From: Chloroflexota bacterium
Lineage (GTDB): Bacteria; Chloroflexota; Anaerolineae; Aggregatilineales; Phototrophicaceae
Direction of reading: 5' to 3'
Assembly (NCBI GenBank): GCA_011523515.1
Contig: WTGO01000065.1
Coordinates: forward strand, 34,294 to 98,293
DNA length: 64,000 nucleotides
Shown here: piece after piece, positions 57,107 to 64,000 of the stretch
Numbering within the stretch: the first letter of the stretch is position 1
Layout of the letters: every line of letters starts with the position of its first letter
Notes under the pieces: model-generated
What the model was told of the DNA's origin: nothing
Databases searched by the model: none
What the model saw: only the letters and a program-made list of their open reading frames with translations
Translations under genes and position numbers: made by a program

Positions 57107-58858
57107 ATGCTGCGCATCTGTACGACACTTTTCGCTCTGATTTTGCTTGGGCTGGTCGAACTGATACTGCTGGCGCAGGATGATCCGCCCGTGCCCACGC
57201 TGATATCGCCGACACTGGCGCCGGTTATAGCCGCGGACGCGCCGACAGACTTCCTGCATGCGGAATCGGCAATTGCCGATGTTGCCGCAAGCGGAATCTT
57301 TCGTGTCGGCGTGTTGTACAACGAGCCGCCTTACAGCGAGTTCACTTTCCAGGGCGAGCTACGCGGATTTGATGTCGACCTGCTTCGCAAAATCGCCGCC
57401 GAATGGGGCAGCGAACTCGACTTGGTGCAGGTGACCCGGCTGAATGCGCTGGACTCGCTGAATAGCGGCCAGGTGCATGCGCTGGCTTCGGCCATCCTGC
57501 GCTATCGCGACCGCGATACTGAAGTTGAATTCAGCCAGACTTATCTTCAAGGCGAGCAGGCGCTATTGGCGCGCGCGGACAGCCCCTTCCAGGCGCGCGC
57601 AGAATTGCTCGATCAGCCGATCGGCTTTGTGATCGGTACGCGCGCGGAAAAGGCGACAGCAATCTGGAGCGCGCGTACCGGCAGCGCGTTGAACTTACAG
57701 CCGAATTTGACCTTGGACCGGGCGGTCGCCGCTGTGCTGCAGGGCGAAATCAGCGCCGTGATCGCTGAGAAGCAGGCGCTGCGCCGAGTCTCCGCTGATT
57801 TTGCGGATTCAGTTCGAATCTTGGATGATCCCGTATCCATTGAACCACGAGCATTCGCCGTCAGGCGACAGGACGCGCCCCTGCGCGACGCCCTCAACAA
57901 GACGATTCAACGCTTGACGATTGAGGGCGAGCTTGATGTGTTATTTCGCGAATACTTTCCCGACGAGTCCTACAATATTGAGACCGTCGCCATTTGGTCC
58001 GGCATCGGTGATGAAGCGCTGCCGGCGCAATTCGCCAATGAGATAGCGTACCCATCGACTTACGCGCTGCCGAGAATCAGAAACAGCGGAAGGCTAAAGG
58101 TCGGCGGAATCTTAAATGCTGCGCCGGGCTCGACCTCAGGCGAAGGCCGCCTGGATAATCTCAACCGCGCGCTTGCCGCCGAGCTGGCACGGCGATGGGG
58201 TGTCGCGCTGGAGATTGTTTCGGTCGAAGCCGAACCCGCCGCCAGCCTGCTGAGCAGCGGGCAGGTGGACCTCGTAGTCGGGATGAAGCCGGACTGGAAT
58301 CTGGCGAACGAGATGGACTTCTCAATGCCTTACCTCCTCCACGGCGACCGCCTTATGGTACGTTCGAGCTCCGGCATTCGCGGCTTTGGTGATTTGCGCG
58401 GGCGTTTTGTCGGCATCCTGATCGGTGACGACACAGCGCGCGATCGCGCCCAGGCTTGGGCGGACAGCATCAATGCCACTGTACGATATATACAAACGAC
58501 AGAGAGCGACGCGGCCCTCACGCTGCTGGATTACAACAACGCCAATGCCATATACGCGGACAATCTGGCGCTCCTGGCGCATCTCGACGCCAATCCCGAC
58601 GCGCTGCGACTGACAGAACGCTGGTATAGCCGGGGCTACTATGCCATTGGGCTGCCCTACAACGATATTGACCTGCGGCTGCTGGTGGATTACACGATCC
58701 AGGAGATGATCCAGGACGATACGCTCTACCGCTTGTCGGCCGGTCTAATCGTGTCTGACGCGCTGCCGGCATTCGACCTGACGCCGGGGTCGAACAGCTT
58801 CGCCGGCTTTAATTTGTCGGACCCGGACGCGGCCTCTGGCTCCGCAGAACAATCGTAA
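57107..58858 (+). CDS. Two tandem family 3 solute-binding domains, exported
   Basis: A 583-residue protein with an N-terminal hydrophobic helix (signal/anchor), then a Pro-rich spacer. Two bacterial extracellular solute-binding family 3 domains follow: first about 60-290 (FRVGVLYNEPPYSEF; GFDVDLLRKIAAEWG), second about 325-560 (LKVGGILNAAPGS; DLVVGMKPDWNLA). Typical members hold amino acids outside the cell for an ABC transporter, but no permease or ATPase gene is near. It may be a receptor or sensor. It ends overlapping the EamA gene tail by 50 bp (opposite strand). Confidence 0.78.
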   Translation: MLRICTTLFALILLGLVELILLAQDDPPVPTLISPTLAPVIAADAPTDFLHAESAIADVAASGIFRVGVLYNEPPYSEFTFQGELRGFDVDLLRKIAAEWGSELDLVQVTRLNALDSLNSGQVHALASAILRYRDRDTEVEFSQTYLQGEQALLARADSPFQARAELLDQPIGFVIGTRAEKATAIWSARTGSALNLQPNLTLDRAVAAVLQGEISAVIAEKQALRRVSADFADSVRILDDPVSIEPRAFAVRRQDAPLRDALNKTIQRLTIEGELDVLFREYFPDESYNIETVAIWSGIGDEALPAQFANEIAYPSTYALPRIRNSGRLKVGGILNAAPGSTSGEGRLDNLNRALAAELARRWGVALEIVSVEAEPAASLLSSGQVDLVVGMKPDWNLANEMDFSMPYLLHGDRLMVRSSSGIRGFGDLRGRFVGILIGDDTARDRAQAWADSINATVRYIQTTESDAALTLLDYNNANAIYADNLALLAHLDANPDALRLTERWYSRGYYAIGLPYNDIDLRLLVDYTIQEMIQDDTLYRLSAGLIVSDALPAFDLTPGSNSFAGFNLSDPDAASGSAEQS

Positions 58859-59741
58859 CGCCGAGCAGTAGAAGCGCGCTGCCAAGCGCCTGCCACGCCG
58901 TAGGGATCTCGCTGAAAATGACCAGGGCCCAGACAGTGGCCAGCACTGGCATGGCCTGGGCGGTCACTGTGATCACGGTTGGCGATACGTACTTCAATAC
59001 AAAATTCAGTGCTCCGTGGCCGATTATTTGAGCGAGAATCGCCAGCAGCAGCACCCACAGGTAGCCGCGAATATCGTAACCGATCAGCGAAACGCGGTTG
59101 AGACCAATAATGAGCAGGGTCACCGCCGAGCCCGCCGTATACACCAGCCAAATGTAAGGGATGAAGGACGTGGTCGAACGGACTTTGCGACCGATGGTGA
59201 TGTATAAGGCAGCCGAGCAGGCGCTGATCGCCGCCAGCAGAACGCCCAAGCCGGGGTTGCCGTCTTCATTGATCGGGGGCGCGCCGGAGCTTGCGAATGC
59301 CACGAGTATGCCGCCCGCTAGCGCCACGGCTATCCCGGCCCAGATGGCGCGGCTGAGCGCGCCCTTCAGCAGCGTGACTTCAAAGACCGCCACCCAAATC
59401 GGAATCGTCGCGATCAGCGTCTGATTGATCATGATGCTTATATGCGTAAGCGATGTCGCCATCAACGTGATATTGATGCCGAATAGCGTTCCGGCGGCCC
59501 CGGCCAGCCAGCGACTGCGGGCCGACATTTCCCTGATTTCGCGCCGGCCTCGGTACAAAATATACGGCGCGAATATGATCGTACCGGTTATCATGCGCCC
59601 GAATGCTACCAGCGCTGGCGGCACGTCGTATTGGAAAGCGAAGCGAACGCAGATCGGGCCGAAGGACCAGGCGAAGACTGAAACCGCGACCAGCACGCCC
59701 AATTGCGCGGTCGAGGGCGCCCGAGCCTTAGTCCGTAACAT
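58809..59741 (-). CDS. EamA-family drug/metabolite transporter (second of pair)
   Basis: A 310-residue DMT protein with about ten membrane helices in two EamA repeats (first FGRMITGTIIFAPYIL region; second AQIIGHGALNFVL). The ATG at 59741 lies within the end of the preceding EamA gene (14-bp overlap), so it is translationally coupled. Substrate unknown. Confidence 0.82.
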   Translation of the reverse strand: MLRTKARAPSTAQLGVLVAVSVFAWSFGPICVRFAFQYDVPPALVAFGRMITGTIIFAPYILYRGRREIREMSARSRWLAGAAGTLFGINITLMATSLTHISIMINQTLIATIPIWVAVFEVTLLKGALSRAIWAGIAVALAGGILVAFASSGAPPINEDGNPGLGVLLAAISACSAALYITIGRKVRSTTSFIPYIWLVYTAGSAVTLLIIGLNRVSLIGYDIRGYLWVLLLAILAQIIGHGALNFVLKYVSPTVITVTAQAMPVLATVWALVIFSEIPTAWQALGSALLLLGVTIVLRSQRPRPGPTN

Positions 59742-60693
59742 GGCGCTTGCTTTTCGACTGGTGAAACTCGCCGCGGCTGGCGACCAGCACGCCAATGACG
59801 ATGATGATGCTGCCCGCGATTTGCTGCTGCGGCGGCAGCTCTCGAAATAGCGCCAGCGCCAATAGCGCGCTGCCAAGCGGCTCGAGTTGGGAGAACATGC
59901 TGACCAGTGCTGCCGGAAAGTACTCGAGCAGATAATTTAGCGAGGAATGCCCCAATAGCTGCGGTATCAAGCCCATGGCCAATAGCACAGCGTAGCCCTC
60001 GGCCGCATAGCCGGTTATGCCTGTCGCGGTCAGCAAGATTACCGTGCAGGCGCAGATGGCGGCCACGCCGTAGACAAGCCAGACGTAGGGGATGACGTGA
60101 AGTCGCGTCCGCAGTACCCGCCCGATAAGCATATAGACGGATACGGACAAGGCGCCGATCCACGCCAGCAGCGCCCCGGTTGTGGTCGCGCTGAGGTCGT
60201 CCGCGCCGCGCGCAGTCAATTCTGCGCCGCTGTTTATCGGTAGGCCGATGATGACGCCGCCGGCGAGCGCGATGAGCAAGCCGGCGACAACCAGGCGCGA
60301 AAGCCGAATGTGCAAAAACAGCACTTCGAGAATCGCCACCCAGATGGGACCGGTTGAGACGATGACGACGCTCACGAGCACAGTCGTGAATTGCAGCGAC
60401 GATACCCAGGCGGTGAAATGGACGGCCAGGCACAGCCCGGAGACGATGATTAACGACAGCTCCCTCCGTGATAAGTGCGCCATCTGCTGTTTATGGCCCC
60501 GCAGTGCCAGCGGGGTCAGGGCAAGGGCGGCTATGGCGAGGCGCGCGGCGGCAATCAGCAACGGCGGCATGTCCGCGTCCAGCGCGTAACGGATGAGAAT
60601 CGCCGCCGACGATGTGGCGACGATCGCCAATAGAATTACGAAATAGGCGCGGTACGGGGTTGCTCTCGCGGCAGTCGCTTCGTTTACTTGCAA
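59728..60693 (-). CDS. EamA-family drug/metabolite transporter (first of pair)
   Basis: A ~321-residue DMT protein with two EamA repeats (LLIAAARLAIAALAL; LGHSSLNYLLEYFP). The TTG at 60693 has GGGAGGG 6 bp upstream; ATG 60726 would add eleven residues without a ribosome site. The two EamA copies may form a heterodimer or export related metabolites. Confidence 0.82.
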   Translation of the reverse strand: MQVNEATAARATPYRAYFVILLAIVATSSAAILIRYALDADMPPLLIAAARLAIAALALTPLALRGHKQQMAHLSRRELSLIIVSGLCLAVHFTAWVSSLQFTTVLVSVVIVSTGPIWVAILEVLFLHIRLSRLVVAGLLIALAGGVIIGLPINSGAELTARGADDLSATTTGALLAWIGALSVSVYMLIGRVLRTRLHVIPYVWLVYGVAAICACTVILLTATGITGYAAEGYAVLLAMGLIPQLLGHSSLNYLLEYFPAALVSMFSQLEPLGSALLALALFRELPPQQQIAGSIIIVIGVLVASRGEFHQSKSKRHVTD

Positions 60694-60934
60694 GGAATGC
60701 CCTCCCGGGACACAAGCGTTAATCATTGCGCGAATCCTGCAGAAAACAAGTCAGAATCAAGCGGGGACAGTGGCGGTTGGCACGTGGTCTATGAAGTTCG
60801 CCTCGCTGCGAGTACAATCCATGTGTGTTATTCACCGGCCACAACCCTTCATGTTGGTGAATTCGGCCTCAGGCGTGTTAGAATGTCGGTGAAGACCGTT
60901 CGAATCTACTAGTTCATCAGGAGCGAGTTGAGTC

Positions 60935-61540
60935 ATGGCTTTTGAATTACCATCTCTTCCCTATGCAGAGGACGCATTGGAGCCGCATATTGATGCCCGC
61001 ACCATGGGTATTCACCACGGCAAACACCACGCCGGCTATGCCACCAAGCTGAACGCGGCGATCGCCGGCACCGAATTGGAAGGCAAGAGCATCGAGGAGA
61101 TCCTGGGTGATCTCAGCGCAGTGCCGGAAGGCATCCGCGGCGCTGTTCGCAACAACGGTGGCGGATACGCCAACCACAATTTGTTCTGGCAGATCATGAG
61201 CCCGAATGGCGGCGGAGAACCCAGCGGCGCGCTGGCGGACGCCATCAACAGCGCCTTTGGCAGCTTCGGCGGCTTCCAGTCGGCCTTTTCGGACGCGGCC
61301 GCCAATCAGTTCGGCTCCGGCTGGGCTTGGCTGGTAGCTGGGGGCGGCGCGGTCAGCGTTACCTCGACGCCTAATCAGGATACGCCGCTGATGGCAGGCA
61401 ATACGCCTATCCTCGGCATCGATGTTTGGGAACACGCTTACTATCTCAAGTACCAGAACCTGCGCCCCGATTACATTGCCGCTTTCTTCAACGTAATCAA
61501 TTGGGACAAGGTCGCGGAATTGTACGCAGCGGCTGGTTAG
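60935..61540 (+). CDS. sodB: Fe/Mn superoxide dismutase, cytoplasmic
   Basis: A 201-residue [32 protein letters not shown] (metal His), [11 protein letters not shown] (His) and [10 protein letters not shown] (Asp and His ligands). It removes superoxide in the cytoplasm; metal (Fe, Mn) cannot be assigned. AGGAG precedes the ATG; TAGAAT at 60879-60884 may be a -10. Confidence 0.95.
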   Translation: MAFELPSLPYAEDALEPHIDARTMGIHHGKHHAGYATKLNAAIAGTELEGKSIEEILGDLSAVPEGIRGAVRNNGGGYANHNLFWQIMSPNGGGEPSGALADAINSAFGSFGGFQSAFSDAAANQFGSGWAWLVAGGGAVSVTSTPNQDTPLMAGNTPILGIDVWEHAYYLKYQNLRPDYIAAFFNVINWDKVAELYAAAG

Positions 61541-61556
61541 CGGATTCTCGGCGATG

Positions 61557-61590
61557 AAACACAGCGCGCCGGGCTGGTTCGCTGTGTTTT
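61557..61590 (+). terminator. Terminator or attenuator between the two SOD genes
   Basis: AAACACAGCG pairs with CGCTGTGTTT across a 13-nt loop, ending in TTTT. It is placed 17 bp after the first SOD stop. Confidence 0.65.
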
Positions 61591-61624
61591 GATTCATGAG
61601 TGGCCGAGCAAAGGAGACGCTATC

Positions 61625-62350
61625 ATGTCGAATAGAGCGACCGGGCTTAGTCGGCGGGATGTCTTGAAGCTGGCGGCGACGGCGGGCGTCGGCGCCGGGT
61701 TGGCCGGCGGGCCGTTTGGCTTGGCAGCTCAAGCAATTGGCGGCAGCTGGCCCTTTGAGTTGCCCGAGCTGCCTTACGCCGAAAACGCGCTCGAACCCTT
61801 TATCGACACGCGCACGATGGGCATCCACCACGGCAAGCATCACGCCGGTTACACCAAAAAACTCAATGCCGCGCTGGAAGGCAGCGATCTGGTCGACCTG
61901 CCGATCAACGATATCCTCGCTGATCTTGATGCGGCGCCGGAAGACATCCGCACGTCTGTCCGCAACAACGGTGGCGGATACGCCAACCACAGCCTCTACT
62001 GGCAGATCATGAGCCCTGACGGTGGCGGTGAGCCGAGCGGCCCGCTGGCTGAGGCTATCGGCAGCGCCTTCGGCAGTTACGGCGAGTTTCAAACGGCTTT
62101 CGCGGCTGCGGCAGGCGGCGTCTTCGGCTCGGGCTGGGCCTGGCTGGTGGCGGACGGCGGCGCGCTGAGCATCAGCACGACGCCCAATCAGGACACGCCA
62201 CTGATGCAAGGCAGGACGCCAATCCTCGGTATCGACGTCTGGGAACACGCCTATTACCTCCACTATCAGAATCGGCGAGCGGACTACATCGCCGCCTTCT
62301 TCAACATCATCAACTGGGAGCGCGTCGGCGAACTGTACCTGTCCGCTTGA
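61625..62350 (+). CDS. Tat-exported Fe/Mn superoxide dismutase
   Basis: A 241-residue SOD with an N-terminal twin-arginine signal ([10 protein letters not shown], residues 9-18, then Ala/Gly-rich). The mature domain matches the neighbouring [41 protein letters not shown] and [10 protein letters not shown]. It would protect the outer face of the membrane from superoxide. AAAGGAG precedes the ATG at good spacing. A tandem duplicate with altered location. Confidence 0.93.
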   Translation: MSNRATGLSRRDVLKLAATAGVGAGLAGGPFGLAAQAIGGSWPFELPELPYAENALEPFIDTRTMGIHHGKHHAGYTKKLNAALEGSDLVDLPINDILADLDAAPEDIRTSVRNNGGGYANHSLYWQIMSPDGGGEPSGPLAEAIGSAFGSYGEFQTAFAAAAGGVFGSGWAWLVADGGALSISTTPNQDTPLMQGRTPILGIDVWEHAYYLHYQNRRADYIAAFFNIINWERVGELYLSA

Positions 62351-62378
62351 CTGGCTTGTTGTTCAAATCAACAGCGAA

Positions 62379-62406
62379 GGGCGCTACAATTGTGGCGCTC
62401 TTTTTT
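62379..62406 (+). terminator. Intrinsic terminator after exported SOD
   Basis: GGGCGC pairs with GCGCTC (one G-T wobble) across a 10-nt loop that can extend the stem, then TTTTTT. 29 bp after the stop. Confidence 0.7.
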
Positions 62407-62438
62407 GTATTTGACGCTGGCTGAGGGGAGATGATCCG

Positions 62439-63839
62439 ATGAGCGACTATCGTATCGAGGCGGATTCGATCGGCGAGGTGCGGGTGCCGCGGGAGGCGCT
62501 CTACGCGGCGCAGACGCAGCGCGCGCGGGAGAACTTCCCCATCAGCGGCATGAAACCCTGGCCCGCCTTCATCTGGAGCATCACGCTGATCAAGCGGGCG
62601 GCGGCCGAGGTCAACATGGACCTGGGCTTGCTCGATGCGGAGCTGGCGCGCGCGATCATCGCGGCGGGCGACGAGATCCTGGCCGGGCAGCATCACGAGC
62701 ATTTTGTGGTCGATCCTTTTCAGGCGGGCGCGGGCACCAGCCACAACATGAACGCCAACGAAGTGATGGCCAACCGCGCCAATCAGCTGCTCGGCTATGC
62801 GGTGGACGCGGCGGACAAGCCCGTGCACCCCAACGACCACGTCAACATGGCGCAATCGACCAACGACACTATCCCGACCGCGATTCGGCTGGGCGCGCTG
62901 TGGCGGCTGGACGAGCTGCTGGAGACACTCGCGCGCTTCGTCAGCGTGACGCGGGGCAAGGCGGCCGAGTGGGACGATGTGGTCAAGACCGGGCGGACGC
63001 ATCTGCAGGACGCGGTGCCCATTCGCCTGGGACAGGAAGTCGGCGCCTGGGCCACGGCCATCGAGCGCGGCGGCGACAAGGTAAAGTTCGCTGCGGAAGG
63101 GCTGCGGCGGCTGGGCATCGGCGGGACGGCGGCCGGCACCGGCTTGAACGCGCACCCGCAGTATCATGCGCGCATGGTGGCCAAGCTGTCGGCGCTGAGC
63201 GGCATCCGCCTGGTCGAGAGCGATGACCTCTTCGAGTCGATGCAGTCGATGCAGGACGCGGTCTTTTTCTCGGCGGCGCTGCGCAACCTGGCCATGGACT
63301 TCACGCGCATCGCCAACGATGTGCGCTTGCTATCGGCCGGGCCGACCACCGGCATCGCCGAGTTGACTTGCCCGACCGTGCAGCCGGGCTCGTCCATCAT
63401 GCCGGGCAAGGTGAATCCGGTGCTGGCGGAGATGCTCAACCAGGCCATGTACCACGTGATGGGGGACGACAGTACCGTGAACCTCTGCGGCGCGGCCGGC
63501 CAGTTCGAGCTCAACGTGATGATGCCGGTCATCGCGCATAACCTGAACGAGATGATGCAGGTGATGATCGGCGCGGTCGGCGCTTTCACGGACAAGCTGA
63601 TGGCGGGCCTGGCGGTCAATCGCGAGCGGACGGAGAGCTGGCTGGCGCGCAATCCGATTCTGGTGACGGCGCTGAATCCGATTATCGGCTACAACAACGG
63701 CGCCAAGGTGGCGAAGCAGGCGCTGGCGGAGGGCAAGAGCGTGCGCGAGGTGGTGCTGGAGCTGGGCTTGATGGAGGCGGCGGAGCTGGACGCGGCGCTG
63801 GATGCCCGCGCGATGACGGAGGGCGGGATCGCGGAGTAG
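62439..63839 (+). CDS. Class II fumarase/aspartase-family lyase
   Basis: A 466-residue member of the fumarase/aspartase superfamily: GAGTSHNMNANEVMANRA, GRTHLQDAVPIRLGQE, and the signature GSSIMPGKVNPV with the mobile Ser loop. GRTH (not GRTQ) favours fumarase, while GAGTS and the segment after GKVNPV look more like aspartase. It therefore interconverts fumarate with malate or with aspartate; I cannot decide. It stands after a terminator, with TGAGGGGAG upstream. Confidence 0.85.
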   Translation: MSDYRIEADSIGEVRVPREALYAAQTQRARENFPISGMKPWPAFIWSITLIKRAAAEVNMDLGLLDAELARAIIAAGDEILAGQHHEHFVVDPFQAGAGTSHNMNANEVMANRANQLLGYAVDAADKPVHPNDHVNMAQSTNDTIPTAIRLGALWRLDELLETLARFVSVTRGKAAEWDDVVKTGRTHLQDAVPIRLGQEVGAWATAIERGGDKVKFAAEGLRRLGIGGTAAGTGLNAHPQYHARMVAKLSALSGIRLVESDDLFESMQSMQDAVFFSAALRNLAMDFTRIANDVRLLSAGPTTGIAELTCPTVQPGSSIMPGKVNPVLAEMLNQAMYHVMGDDSTVNLCGAAGQFELNVMMPVIAHNLNEMMQVMIGAVGAFTDKLMAGLAVNRERTESWLARNPILVTALNPIIGYNNGAKVAKQALAEGKSVREVVLELGLMEAAELDAALDARAMTEGGIAE

Positions 63840-63860
63840 GGAGTTTCTGTCCGTTTTCTG

Positions 63861-63883
63861 TCCGACGAAAAAGTTTTTTCGGA
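63861..63883 (+). terminator. Weak hairpin after the lyase gene
   Basis: TCCGA...TCGGA arms enclose A- and T-rich runs (imperfect). TGTCCG occurs three times nearby. The remaining bases to 64000 hold no gene. Confidence 0.3.
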
Positions 63884-64000
63884 TACATAGCGTGTTTTGT
63901 GTCCGCGCAGCGGGTGTATCTGGGTTGTTAAGGCGCATTGTATGAGCAGGGAAGCACGGATTGGGGCGGGGTGGGCGACTGGATGGTCGCGTTTGCGTAC

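Noticed and set aside
63845..63910. Triple TGTCCG near the right edge
   Set aside because: Units are short with uneven spacing; no CRISPR or direct-repeat array.

Overview
The window is a gene-dense, GC-rich bacterial chromosome segment. I infer a member of the Chloroflexota (Anaerolineae-like or a related uncultured lineage). The evidence is Pro/Thr-rich 'TPTPT' spacers in exported proteins, frequent TTG/GTG starts after strong Shine-Dalgarno sites, F420 genes next to an LLM oxidoreductase, a Rex repressor, and an NDUFA9-like reductase. This taxonomic call is inference. There are two tRNA-Leu genes and no rRNA, insertion sequence, prophage or CRISPR array that I can see.

Layout. 1-8.2 kb: a truncated six-hairpin glycosidase and a lipoprotein (minus strand), DUF971, a MaoC-type hydratase, galT, tRNA-Leu(CAG) with terminator, an FtsB-like protein, and a ygfZ/gmk pair (minus). 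8.4-34.1 kb: a co-directional plus-strand run. It starts with folD and continues with a purine/ureide degradation set: 8-oxoguanine deaminase-like, adenine deaminase, YgeY, YgeW, carbamate kinase, two fold-type II PLP enzymes and SsnA. A coenzyme F420 block follows: F420:NADP reductase, CofE, an FMN nitroreductase resembling the FbiB C-terminal half, CofD, CofC and an LLM enzyme. It ends with a molybdenum hydroxylase set: a fused FAD/2Fe-2S subunit, the molybdopterin subunit, and a YqeC-MocA fusion. Between the hydroxylase subunits lies an unrecognised 584-residue protein whose C-terminal part looks like a nucleoside phosphorylase. 34-43 kb: a K+ channel with two RCK units, purine nucleoside phosphorylase, fabF/fabH, an NDUFA9-like protein, a GNAT protein and proC. 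43-48 kb: F1-ATPase genes atpA-atpG-atpD-atpC. 48-64 kb: mreB, rex, a GbsR/MarR regulator, tRNA-Leu(UAG), tig-clpP-clpX, an MBL-fold hydrolase, obg-nadD, a double solute-binding protein, two EamA transporters, two superoxide dismutases (one with a Tat signal), and a fumarase/aspartase-family lyase.

How the genes may work together. The central 25 kb reads as a salvage or energy pathway. Deaminases and a Mo-hydroxylase act on purines, and YgeY/YgeW/carbamate kinase can recover ATP from carbamoyl groups. F420 biosynthesis and F420/NADP exchange, embedded in the same run, suggest F420 carries electrons to or from ring chemistry. The known urate-degradation partners ygfK, hyuA, xdhD, ygeX and a purine permease are not in this window, so this would be a variant of the described E. 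coli/Clostridia-type cluster. That linkage is inferred from gene order only.
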